DNA from: Spirochaetota bacterium
GTDB lineage: Bacteria; Spirochaetota; Spirochaetia; Treponematales; Rectinemataceae
NCBI GenBank assembly: GCA_022711355.1
Contig: JAKLFE010000003.1
Coordinates: forward strand, 1-64,000
DNA length: 64,000 nt
Reading direction: 5' to 3'
The translations under genes were made by a program, and so were the position numbers. The notes beneath the pieces are model-generated. The model saw nothing but the letters and a program-made list of their open reading frames with translations, ran no database searches and was not told the origin of the DNA. How positions within the stretch are numbered: position 1 is the first letter of the stretch; every line of letters starts with the position of its first letter. Of this stretch, positions 39,600-47,869 are shown in pieces.

Positions 39600-40618
39600 T
39601 GAGCGCACTAGCACGCGCCGCGCGGCGCCCGGGCCTCCGGCCGGCCCGCCTCGCCTCGGGCCTCGCCGCCCTCGTCCTCGCGGCCGGCTGCTCCTCGGCC
39701 CCCAAGTCCACGGGCGTCGTCTACGCGGTCAGGGACAAGGCGGCCGAGCTCGCCAAGCTCGGCGACGGCTTCATGGGCACGGGCCAGTACGAGTCGGCCC
39801 GCAGGTACTACGACGAGGCCCTGCGCGCGAGCAACTCGGTGGACGACCTCGAGGGAGGGGCCGCGGCCCTCGCCTCGATGGGCCGGGCCTACCTCGCCGG
39901 GGGCATGCCGGCCGAGGCCCGCTCGGCCTTCGAGCTCTCCCTCGAGCGCGCCGTCCTCGCCGGCGCGGGCTCCGCCCAGTCGACGGCCCTGGCCGGCCTG
40001 GGCGAGGTCCTCGTCGCCGAGGGCGACCACGCGGGAGCCCTCGAGCTCTTCGCCCGGGCCGTCGCCCTCGCCGAGGCCGCCCTCAAGGGCGCGAAGACCG
40101 AGGCTCCCTCCCGCGCCCTCGCCGTGGCCGTCCACGACCGCGCGGTGGCCCAGGCGGCCCTCGGCCTCAGGGCCGAGGCCCTGGCGAGCCTCGCCCGGGC
40201 CGAGGAGCTCAACCTCAAGGGCAAGCGCTCGAGCGAGCTCGCGGCCAACCGCTACGTGCGGGCCTCGATCCTCGCCTCCGAGGGCCGGCTCGAGGAGGCC
40301 CTCGCCTCGGCCCTTTCCGCCCTCGAGGCGGACAAGGCCGCGGAGAACGGGCGCGGCGTAGCCGGGGACCTGGGCGCGGCCGGCCGCCTCTGCGAGCGGC
40401 TCGGGCGCGGCCCCGAGGCCCTGGGCTACTGGAAGCGCTCCCTCGACGCGGCCCTCGCGGTCGACCACGCGAAGGCGGCCCGGGCGGCCCTCGAGGCCCT
40501 CGGCCCCCTCGCCGCCTCGCTCGGCCGGGAGGCGGAGGCGGCGCGCTACGCGGCGCTGCTCGCCAAGCTCGACGCGGCGGAGGGCCGCCCCGCCCCGGCT
40601 CCCGCGGCCGCCCCCTAG
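39599..40618 (+). CDS. TPR-repeat lipoprotein of the Mla-like operon
   Basis: 339 residues. Lipoprotein signal with lipobox LAAGC (Cys about 31). Tetratricopeptide-like repeats over most of the length (GDGFMGTGQYESARRYYDEAL, ALAGLGEVLVAEGDHAGALEL, RASILASEGRLEEALASALS). It starts 1 nt inside the mlaD stop (TGATG), so it is translation-coupled and may be an outer-membrane or periplasmic partner of the MCE protein, in the place of ABC-type component MlaA/PqiC in other species. Confidence 0.85.
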   Translation: MSALARAARRPGLRPARLASGLAALVLAAGCSSAPKSTGVVYAVRDKAAELAKLGDGFMGTGQYESARRYYDEALRASNSVDDLEGGAAALASMGRAYLAGGMPAEARSAFELSLERAVLAGAGSAQSTALAGLGEVLVAEGDHAGALELFARAVALAEAALKGAKTEAPSRALAVAVHDRAVAQAALGLRAEALASLARAEELNLKGKRSSELAANRYVRASILASEGRLEEALASALSALEADKAAENGRGVAGDLGAAGRLCERLGRGPEALGYWKRSLDAALAVDHAKAARAALEALGPLAASLGREAEAARYAALLAKLDAAEGRPAPAPAAAP

Positions 40619-40648
40619 CGGGGGGCTCGGGCCCGGCCCGAGCGTCGC

Positions 40649-43600
40649 CTAACGCGCCGCCGGGAAGGAGAAGGAGGCGTAGAGGTTGTCCCGGTCGACG
40701 ACGGGGTGCTGGCGGGCCCGCGGGTCGAGGCTCCGCAGCTTCCTGGGGACGGCGGCGGAGACGTAGGCGCGCAGCTCGTCCGCGGAGAGGCTGCCGTCCC
40801 CGTCCCGGTCCGCTGCCTTGGAGGCGAAGGCCTCGAGGATGGCCGAGGTGAAGGCCCCCTGCTTCCAGGCATCCGACTCGTAGGAGGCCTCGTCGGCGCG
40901 GCAGGCCGAGAAGACGACGGCGCCCGAGCGCCGGGCGAGGTCGTTCCAGATGAAGCGGTCCCGGTCTGCCAGGGCCTCGCCGGCTGGGCCGGGGACCAGG
41001 GCGAGGCCGCGCGCCGCGCTCGCCGGGATGACCCTCGCCCTCGCGCCGGCGGCCGCGGCGGCGAGGGAGGCGGCCGGCGCCCGGTCGGCCTCCCCCGACT
41101 GGCAGGTGTCGATGAGGAAGAGCTTCTGCCGCGGCGCGACGCCCGAGACGAGGGCCTCGAGCTCGGCGAAGGGTATCGACTTCTCCTGTATCGTGGCTAG
41201 CTTCGAGTCCCCCGTCACGTAGTAGTACTCGTAGCCGCCGCGGCCCGACTCGAGCTGGATGCCGTGGCCTGCGATGAAGAGCACGAAGAGGTCCCCGGGG
41301 CGGGCCGGGGCGGCGAAGCGGCCGATCGCCTCGAGGCTCTTCCGGGTGACCTTGCCGTCGCCGAGGACGAGGGTCCTGACCTCGCGGAAGGGCCGGCCCT
41401 TCATGGCCGCGAAGGCCCCGGCCAGGGCGAGGGCGTCCTTCGCGGGATAGGCGAGGTCGGGTATGGCTCGGTCGGCGTAGCGAGCCACGCCCAGGCCGAC
41501 GTAGTAGAGGTCGGGCGCGGCGGGCTCCTCGAGGTCGAGGAGGACCTGCGCGCGGTAGCTCTCGGCTCCCGAGCGGTCGAGGCAGGAGAGCTCGAGCTTG
41601 TTGCGGCCGGGGACGAGCTCGACGCGCTCGGAGGCCGAGGCGGAGCGGCCCGAGAGGCCCTTGCCCGGGGAGCCGAGGAGGGGGACGTCGTTGGCGTAGA
41701 CCTGGTAGCTCGCCAGCCCGGGCCCCGCGGACTCGAAGGCGAGCTCGAGGAGGGCGAAACGGCCCTCGCGCTTGACGGACGCGATGCGCGACTTCGGAAC
41801 CCTCGGCTCGGCGGCCTGGGCCGCCTCCCCGAGGCCGAGCTTGCGCAGGCGGGCCTCGTGGCGCTCGCGGAAGAGGGCGGCGAGCTCGGGCGGCGCGCCC
41901 AGGCGCTCGGCGAGGATGTCCGGCCGGTTCGTGCGCGCGGCGAACTGGTCGATGCCGTAGGCTATCCTGCCCTCGACCATGTTGACCAGGCTCCCGCCCT
42001 TGGCCGAGGCGTCCCAGTAGCCGTCCGGGGCCACGAGGGCCCAGTCGCCGCCCTGGAAGACGTAGCCGGTCAGGACGAGCTCGCGCGAGCCGGGGAGCCA
42101 GAGCCGCAGGGCCCCGTCGAGGCCGGCGGTCGCGAGGATATCCCGGCCGCCGACCCGGGCGAAGCCCAGGCCGCGGACCTCGCCCTCGTGGGCCGCGAAG
42201 GAGCCGAGGAGCTCGCCGCCCCGCGCGGCGCGGACCTCAACCCTGCCCGTGCGGCAGCCGAGGTAGAGCTCCTCGCCCGAGGGGGAGAAGGCGATGGCCC
42301 TGACCTCGGCCTCGGGCCTGAGCTCGGCGAGGACCTTCTTGGTCGAGGCCTCCCAGACTCTCCGCTCGGTGGCGAAGAGCTCGCCGCCGCGCGAGAAGGC
42401 GGCGCAATAGGGGCCCGCGCTCGCCTCGCCCGGGGGGCCGGAGGCCCAGAGCCGCTGGCCGCTCCTCGCGTCCCAGAGCTTGGCTATGGAGTCGGCGCCC
42501 GTGCTGAGGATGGCCGAGCCGTCGGGGGAGTAGGCGAGGGCGTAGCAGCCCTTCGAGGAGGTCGGCGCCTTGGTGATCGGGTCGAAGGCCTGATGGGTCC
42601 CGACCCGCCGGGCGAGGACGCCCATGCCCTTGGCCGGGTCGTAGAGCTCGAGGGCCCCGTACCAGGACTCGCCCAGCGCGAGGAGGCCGCCCGAGGGGGC
42701 GAACTCGAGATCGAAGCAGGAGACCTTGTCCTGGGAGCCGAGGAGCTCGCCCGAGCGCGCGTCGTAGAGGAAGGTCCCCGAAACGCCGCCTAACGCGGCT
42801 TTTGAGCCGTCGGGCGAGATGGCGGAGCCGTTGACGAGGCCCGCGCGCCCGGGCCTGAGGTAGATGCCTTTCAGCCGCCCGAGGTCCCAGACCGCCCCGC
42901 CTCCCTCGTCGAAGCCGAGAACGACGAGCCCGCCCGATGCCTCGAGGGACCTGACGCGATGCGCGGCCCTGTTCAGGGGCGCCGTCGCGCCCGACCAGGG
43001 GGCCGAGACGAGGATCTCGCCCGACTGGAGGCCGACTACGGAGACGCCGGACTCGGGGTCGAAGAGTCGTTTCGCATAACGTTCCTCGTCTCCCGGGAGC
43101 TTCGAGAATTCGAGGACCTTCTCCTTGCCGCCCGGGCCGAGCCGGTACAGGGTCCGGAGCTCGAGGGCGTAGAGCTCGCCGCGGCCCTCGTCGATGTGTA
43201 GCGTCGCGTCGTAGAGGCTCTCCCAGGCGCGGATCTGCTTCGGCCCCTCGTCGGCGAGGGGGTCCATCGCGTAGAGCTTGTCGGGATAGAGGAAATACAG
43301 GAGCCCGCGGCCGATGCGGAGGCGCCCCGGCTCGTTCCAGACCTTCTTCTCGCGCCGGGCCATCGAGGGCAGCTCGTAGAGGTGGAGCCGGCCCTCCCCG
43401 ATGCCCATGACGCCCAGGCGATCCTCGCCGAAGAAGCCCATGCCCTGGCCGTCGAGGACGAAGCCCGCGGGCCTCGACTCGCCGACGAGGGAGGCCGTGG
43501 CCAGGTCGTAGACCCCGACCCAGCCGGCGACCGCGACGGCCGCCAGCCGGCCCGAGGGCGAGAAGGCCGCGCCGAGGAATTTGACGCCGGGCACCGCCGC

Positions 43601-43969
43601 GGCGGACCCCTCGCCCGCCGCGTTCGATACGATGAGCTTCCCGTCCTCGACCCGCCAGAGCCGGAAGCGGCCCGCGCCGCTCCGGGCGGCGACGTGGGCC
43701 CCGTCGGGGGAGATGAGCAGGTCGCGCAGCTCCTCGCCGCCCTTCGCCTCGCCGAAGGAGAGGACCCTGACGAGGCGGCCGGACTCGCGCTGCCAGACGC
43801 GTACGGTCAAGTCGTTCCCGGCCGAGGCGATATAAGCCTTGTCCGCGCTGAGGGCGAGGGCGGCGCAGCCCTTGCCGTGGCCCGAGTTGACGCTGAGCCT
43901 GGTCTCCGCCTGGGCCGAGAGGGCGAGCGCGAGGAGGAAGGCCGCCGCCGGCGGCCGCTGCTTGGTCAT
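40649..43969 (-). CDS. Secreted WD40-repeat caspase-family protein
   Basis: 1106 residues. Signal peptide 1-21 (AAAFLLALALSAQAE). WD40-like repeats fill about 28-640 (AALALSADKAYIASAGNDLTVRVWQ; ALAYSPDGSAILSTGADSIAKLWD; GLGFARVGGRDILATAGLDG). A caspase/metacaspase-like peptidase C14 domain lies at about 820-1090, with catalytic His in FIAGHGIQLE (about 901) and Cys in LIDTCQSGE (about 955). An EF-hand-like DRDGDGSLSADEL follows. It would be a periplasmic or surface cysteine peptidase using repeats for protein contact. The mRNA looks leaderless (TTGACC-17-TAGAGT-7-ATG). Confidence 0.9.
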   Translation of the reverse strand: MTKQRPPAAAFLLALALSAQAETRLSVNSGHGKGCAALALSADKAYIASAGNDLTVRVWQRESGRLVRVLSFGEAKGGEELRDLLISPDGAHVAARSGAGRFRLWRVEDGKLIVSNAAGEGSAAAVPGVKFLGAAFSPSGRLAAVAVAGWVGVYDLATASLVGESRPAGFVLDGQGMGFFGEDRLGVMGIGEGRLHLYELPSMARREKKVWNEPGRLRIGRGLLYFLYPDKLYAMDPLADEGPKQIRAWESLYDATLHIDEGRGELYALELRTLYRLGPGGKEKVLEFSKLPGDEERYAKRLFDPESGVSVVGLQSGEILVSAPWSGATAPLNRAAHRVRSLEASGGLVVLGFDEGGGAVWDLGRLKGIYLRPGRAGLVNGSAISPDGSKAALGGVSGTFLYDARSGELLGSQDKVSCFDLEFAPSGGLLALGESWYGALELYDPAKGMGVLARRVGTHQAFDPITKAPTSSKGCYALAYSPDGSAILSTGADSIAKLWDARSGQRLWASGPPGEASAGPYCAAFSRGGELFATERRVWEASTKKVLAELRPEAEVRAIAFSPSGEELYLGCRTGRVEVRAARGGELLGSFAAHEGEVRGLGFARVGGRDILATAGLDGALRLWLPGSRELVLTGYVFQGGDWALVAPDGYWDASAKGGSLVNMVEGRIAYGIDQFAARTNRPDILAERLGAPPELAALFRERHEARLRKLGLGEAAQAAEPRVPKSRIASVKREGRFALLELAFESAGPGLASYQVYANDVPLLGSPGKGLSGRSASASERVELVPGRNKLELSCLDRSGAESYRAQVLLDLEEPAAPDLYYVGLGVARYADRAIPDLAYPAKDALALAGAFAAMKGRPFREVRTLVLGDGKVTRKSLEAIGRFAAPARPGDLFVLFIAGHGIQLESGRGGYEYYYVTGDSKLATIQEKSIPFAELEALVSGVAPRQKLFLIDTCQSGEADRAPAASLAAAAAGARARVIPASAARGLALVPGPAGEALADRDRFIWNDLARRSGAVVFSACRADEASYESDAWKQGAFTSAILEAFASKAADRDGDGSLSADELRAYVSAAVPRKLRSLDPRARQHPVVDRDNLYASFSFPAAR

Positions 43970-43976
43970 GGGGAAG

Positions 43977-44005
43977 ACTCTAGCGCCCCGCGCGCGGGCG
44001 GTCAA
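43977..44005 (-). promoter_or_regulatory. Leaderless-type promoter of the WD40-caspase gene
   Basis: Minus-strand TTGACC (44000-44005), 17-bp spacer, TAGAGT (43977-43982), then 7 nt to the ATG at 43969. Confidence 0.65.
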
Positions 44006-44055
44006 CGAAGGGGGCCTGGCGAGGCGGCCCGGGTACGCCGCTCCCCGGCCCGCCT

Positions 44056-45765
44056 TCACGCGCCGCGGACAGCGTTCTTGCCCGCGGCCTTGGCGCGGTA
44101 GAGGGCCCGGTCGGCCTCGGCGACGAGGTCCCCGACCTCCTCGCCCTCGGCCGGGACCCGCGCCGCAGCGCCCACGCTCACGGTGACGCCGAGCCTGGCC
44201 CCCTTCCGTCCCTGGTCCTCGGGGGAGGGCGCGGCCTCCACGCCCGCGCGCAGGCGCTCGGCCGCGTGGAGGGCCTCGTCGAGGCCGGTGTTCGGGAGGA
44301 GGAGGGTGAACTCCTCGCCGCCGTAGCGGGCCGCCAGGTCCCCGGCCCGGCGCGCCGAGGAGGCGAGGACGGCCGCGACGGCGCGCAGGCACTGGTCGCC
44401 GGCCCGGTGGCCGCGCTCGTCGTTGTAGCGCTTGAAGTCGTCGATGTCGACCATGAGGAGGGCCAGGGGCGATCCCGAGCGGCGGGAGCGGCTCCACTCG
44501 CGCTCGAGCTCCTCGTCGAGGCAGCGGCGGTTGGCGAGGCCGGTGAGGGCGTCCACCCGCGCGAGGGCGGCCTCGCGCGAGCGGCGGCGGACGACGGCCC
44601 AGCCGAGGCCCGCCAGGGCGAGGGCGAGGGAGGCGGGGAGCATCAGGCGCTCGGCGCGGGGATAGGGCAACAGGCCGTGGATCCGCAGGAAGTCCGCGAC
44701 GGCGACGAGGTGGGGGAGGAGCCAGGCGGCGGCGAAGAGCCCCGCGTTAGGCGCTCCCTTAGCCCAGAGGGCGAGGGCTATGGCGATCGAGGAGAGGGGC
44801 CCGACGAGGTTGACCAGGACCGAGGCGGCGAGGGCGGCCGGGACCGAGAGGAGGGCGAGGAAGGGGAGGGCCAGGGCGAGGAGCTCGAGGGCCAGCATGG
44901 CCCCGTCCAGGGCCCGGCTTTGGGAGCGGAGCCCGAGGAAGGAGCGGAAGAAGGCCGTGCCCGTGAAGAAGAGGGCCCCGATCGCCGCCAGGTTGGCGAG
45001 GTTGGCGAGGGGCAGCGCCGCCGGGCCGAGGAGGAGGCGGAGGTAGCCGGCGCGGATCGCCACGTGGAGGGCCAGGGCCAGGGCGTAGGCGCAGTACCAG
45101 CGGAGCCAGGCCTCGCGGCGGGGCGAGGCGAGGAGGTAGAGGAGGAACCACGCGAGGCTCCCGAACAGCAGCCCGTGGCAGAGCGAGTCCCGGAGCGTCT
45201 CCCGCGCGAGCTCTCCCTCCTCGAGGACGCGCACGGGCAGGCTCATGCCCGCGCTGCTCCTGACCCTGAGGAGGCAGGCGACCCGCTCCGAGGGGCCGAG
45301 CTCGAGGGGGAAGGCGAAGCCGCGGGCGAGGGGGAGGGGCGGCGACTCGGGGACCGAGTCGCCCGAGACGAAGGAGTCGACGCGGCCGCCCTCGCGGAAC
45401 GCGATGAGCGACACCGAGTCGGCCACGGGATAGCCGAACTCGACGTAGGCGCGGCGGGCCTCGGAGCCCCCGTTCGCCAGCTCGAAGCGGAGCCAGACCG
45501 CGTCGCCGGTGAGGCCGAGGTTGGGGACCCGGCCGCCGGCGGGGGCGAAGTCGGCGGCCCGGGCCTCGGCCTGGGCGGGGGAGAGCGAGGCGCCGGGGTC
45601 GCGCAGGAGCTCGAGCCGGCCCTCCGTCCGGTAGCCGCCGGCGCCGTCCACGACGATCGGCTCGAGGGCCCGGGCGGCCGGGGCGGCGGCGAGGAGGAGG
45701 AGGAGGGCGGCGAGGCGGGACGGGGCGTGGAGGCGGGGCGCGCGCGGCGCGGGACCGGGTCGCAT
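44056..45765 (-). CDS. 7TM-DISM diguanylate cyclase
   Basis: 569 residues. Signal peptide, then a periplasmic 7TMR-DISM extracellular domain (about 35-180: LGLTGDAVWLRFELAN), seven membrane helices (about 190-395), and a cytoplasmic GGDEF domain with DALTGLANRR, LMVDIDDFKRYND and YGGEEF (about 483-488). It should make c-di-GMP in response to an external ligand. The RxxD-type inhibitory site before GGEEF is not obvious. It runs in the same direction as the caspase gene but has its own leaderless promoter. Confidence 0.93.
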   Translation of the reverse strand: MRPGPAPRAPRLHAPSRLAALLLLLAAAPAARALEPIVVDGAGGYRTEGRLELLRDPGASLSPAQAEARAADFAPAGGRVPNLGLTGDAVWLRFELANGGSEARRAYVEFGYPVADSVSLIAFREGGRVDSFVSGDSVPESPPLPLARGFAFPLELGPSERVACLLRVRSSAGMSLPVRVLEEGELARETLRDSLCHGLLFGSLAWFLLYLLASPRREAWLRWYCAYALALALHVAIRAGYLRLLLGPAALPLANLANLAAIGALFFTGTAFFRSFLGLRSQSRALDGAMLALELLALALPFLALLSVPAALAASVLVNLVGPLSSIAIALALWAKGAPNAGLFAAAWLLPHLVAVADFLRIHGLLPYPRAERLMLPASLALALAGLGWAVVRRRSREAALARVDALTGLANRRCLDEELEREWSRSRRSGSPLALLMVDIDDFKRYNDERGHRAGDQCLRAVAAVLASSARRAGDLAARYGGEEFTLLLPNTGLDEALHAAERLRAGVEAAPSPEDQGRKGARLGVTVSVGAAARVPAEGEEVGDLVAEADRALYRAKAAGKNAVRGA

Positions 45766-45771
45766 GGCGCG

Positions 45772-45800
45772 AGTGTAGCGCCGTCCCGGGCCGCGGTCAA
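45772..45800 (-). promoter_or_regulatory. Leaderless-type promoter of the diguanylate cyclase gene
   Basis: Minus-strand TTGACC (45795-45800), 17-bp spacer, TACACT (45772-45777), then 6 nt to the ATG at 45765. Nearly the same boxes as the caspase gene promoter. Confidence 0.7.
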
Positions 45801-45836
45801 CGAAGCCGCGGTCGGCGCGGCCTTGGAAAGGGAGGC

Positions 45837-45872
45837 GCGGAGGGGAAACCTTGCCGAAGGTTGCCCCTCCGC
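45837..45872 (-). terminator. Terminator after the UMP kinase-like gene
   Basis: A 15-bp stem GCGGAGGGG-AACCTT / AAGGTT-CCCCTCCGC with one mismatch and a 4-nt loop, 5 bp after the stop; a CCCTTTCC stretch follows. Confidence 0.7.
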
Positions 45873-45876
45873 TCGC

Positions 45877-46605
45877 TCATTTGGGACCGATGACCGTGCC
45901 GACGAAGCTTCCCCCGCCGAGGATGGCGCGGAGGTTCGGCAGGTCGCGGCCCGCGGCGCAGACCACCTCGAGGCCGAGCTCGGCGGCCCGGCGCGAGGCC
46001 ACGGGGTCGAAGGGCACGTTCTTGCCCGGCACCCATTCGTCGCCGACGAGGAGGCGGAACTGCTCCCAGGAGATGGAGTCGATGGGCGTCGCCTTCGGGT
46101 CGACGCGGGGGTCGGCGGTGTAGACCTTGGCCACGTTCGAGAGGTTGAGCACCCGCCCGGCGCCGAAGCGCTCGGCGAGGAGGACGGCGTCGAAGTCGGT
46201 GGAGAAGCCGGGCTTCCAGCCCGCGGCCACGAGGACCCGGCCGCGGAAGACCGTCACGGCGCTCGGGTCGGTGACGACCTCCATGGGGCAGAGCCCGCCC
46301 AGGACGGCCTTGACGAGCTGGGCGTTGAGCCGCGTGGCCATGATGCCGACCCAGTCCTGGGCGTCGGCGTCGGGGGCTTCGGCGGGCGAGTTAGGCGATT
46401 CCGATCCGGGCGCGGCCGCGAGGGCCTCGCGGTAGGCCTTCTGCCAGGCCCGCGCGGGCCCGCCCCCGCCCACGACCAGGATGAGCCTGCGCTCGGCGTC
46501 GGCGGCCAGGTGCTCGCGCGCCAGGGCCGCGAAGGAGGCGACGAAGGCCGCGTCGGGGCCTTCGGGGGCGACGATGGAGCCGCCGAGGGAAAGTACGGTA
46601 GTCAT
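45877..46605 (-). CDS. Archaeal-type UMP kinase-like protein
   Basis: 242 residues of the amino-acid-kinase fold: SLGGSIVAPEGPD at the start, ILVVGGGGPARAW, NAQLVKAVLG, KPGFSTDFDAVLLAERFGA, NLSNVAKVYTADPRVDPKATP and VPFDPVA. These follow archaeal UMP kinases more closely than E. coli PyrH. The family adds phosphate to UMP. A Pro/Ser/Asp-rich loop (ESPNSPAEAPDADAQ) is an extra insertion. GGAGG precedes the ATG; 31 bp after the FecR gene. Not in the usual tsf-pyrH-frr setting. Confidence 0.75.
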   Translation of the reverse strand: MTTVLSLGGSIVAPEGPDAAFVASFAALAREHLAADAERRLILVVGGGGPARAWQKAYREALAAAPGSESPNSPAEAPDADAQDWVGIMATRLNAQLVKAVLGGLCPMEVVTDPSAVTVFRGRVLVAAGWKPGFSTDFDAVLLAERFGAGRVLNLSNVAKVYTADPRVDPKATPIDSISWEQFRLLVGDEWVPGKNVPFDPVASRRAAELGLEVVCAAGRDLPNLRAILGGGSFVGTVIGPK

Positions 46606-46636
46606 GCGAGCCTCCGCGTCGTTGCGCCCTCAGGCG

Positions 46637-47746
46637 TCAGAAGTCCTCGTCCCCGAAGAAGCCGTCGTCGCCGCCCTCGCCTATGAACTCGCCGTCGGGG
46701 TTGCGCGAGGCGTAGAGGGACTCGGCGTAGCGGAAGAGGGCCGTGTTCCGCGCGAGCTGGTCGCGCTCGGCCTTGACGCGGCGGAGGAAGTCCCCGGCGG
46801 TGAGGCCGGGCCGGAGCTCGCGGCGCTCGGCGGGCGTTCCCTCGACGATCGCGAGGACCTCGTCCACGCGGTAGTAGACCCGCTCGAAGACGAAGAGGGT
46901 CTTGCGGAGCTTGAGCAGGTGGGAGGCCATCTCCTTCTTGTCGCGGAGGTTGGCGGGATCCATCGGGTTGACCTTGGCGCCGGAGCGGTCCTCGTCGAGC
47001 CACTTCTTGAGGACGGCCGACTTCTGGAAGGGGCCGAAGTCCGAGGAGAACTGCGAGGCGAGCTTGGTGTAGCGCTTCTCGAAGTCGGCGAGGGCCCGGC
47101 CCGGGTCGGCGCGGAAGGCCCCGATCTCGTCGGCCAGCCACTTCTGGCGGAATTCGCGGACCGAGGAGACGGCGACGGGGAGGTAGCGTAGCTTCTCGCC
47201 CGAGCGCTTCTCCGCGACCTTGCCCGCGGGCACGGGGAACTCGCCCTTGCCGTCGTCGCAGTAGACCTGGCCCTCGGCGCAGGTCACGAGGATGGACTCG
47301 TTGACCGACACGGCCACCTCGTACTCGGTGCCGCGCACCCCCATGACCGTGCCCGAGGTCTGGACGGCCATGGCGGGGGTCCCGGCGATCTTGGCCACCT
47401 TGGAGCCCAGGGAGCCGGCGAGGAGGTCGATCGAGGTCTTGGGCTGGCCCTTGAAGGACTCCAGCTTGAGGTAGAGGGAGGTCCGGGCGTTGACGGTGAG
47501 GGTCCCGTTCATGCCCGTGTTCTTGTCGAAGGCTATGACGAGCCGCCCGTCGCCCGCGGTCTTGACGAGGTCTCCCGACTGGAGGACGTCGTCGATGTTC
47601 GGGCTCGCGATGGTCTTGCCGGCGCGGCTTATGGAGACGCCGCCCTCGACGTAGTCGATGCGCCCCACCCTCGGCTGCTGGACCGCCCAGGCGGAGATCG
47701 AGGCGAGGAGGCAGAGGGCCAAGGCGGCGATGATCGCGCGTTTCAT
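46637..47746 (-). CDS. FecR-domain exported protein
   Basis: 369 residues. Signal peptide 1-21 (IAALALCLLASISAWA). A FecR domain fills about 25-165: VGRIDYVEGGVSISRAGK, DVLQSGDLVKTAGDGRLVI and TSGTVMGVRGTEYEVAV. A long helical C-terminal part follows and the tail is acidic (GEGGDDGFFGDEDF). No TonB receptor or sigma factor is next to it, so iron signalling is not implied. Such periplasmic FecR proteins are common in spirochaetes. AAGGAG before the ATG at 47744-47746. Confidence 0.85.
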   Translation of the reverse strand: MKRAIIAALALCLLASISAWAVQQPRVGRIDYVEGGVSISRAGKTIASPNIDDVLQSGDLVKTAGDGRLVIAFDKNTGMNGTLTVNARTSLYLKLESFKGQPKTSIDLLAGSLGSKVAKIAGTPAMAVQTSGTVMGVRGTEYEVAVSVNESILVTCAEGQVYCDDGKGEFPVPAGKVAEKRSGEKLRYLPVAVSSVREFRQKWLADEIGAFRADPGRALADFEKRYTKLASQFSSDFGPFQKSAVLKKWLDEDRSGAKVNPMDPANLRDKKEMASHLLKLRKTLFVFERVYYRVDEVLAIVEGTPAERRELRPGLTAGDFLRRVKAERDQLARNTALFRYAESLYASRNPDGEFIGEGGDDGFFGDEDF

Positions 47747-47869
47747 GCTCGTACTCCTTCTGGGCCGGCTCGGCCCGGGAACGGGCCCGGGAAGCCGGCC
47801 GGACACCAGTATAGCGCGGCGCGGCGCCGCTTTCGAGTGCCCGGGAGCGCCGGGCACCCCCGGCCGAGC

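Noticed and set aside
4774-46394. Recurring GCCTAAC/GTTAGGC heptamers inside GC-rich genes (near 4774, 15199, 40646, 42787, 44744, 46390) as attC sites
   Set aside because: They lie inside coding frames without a paired box or palindrome; counting against background would be needed.
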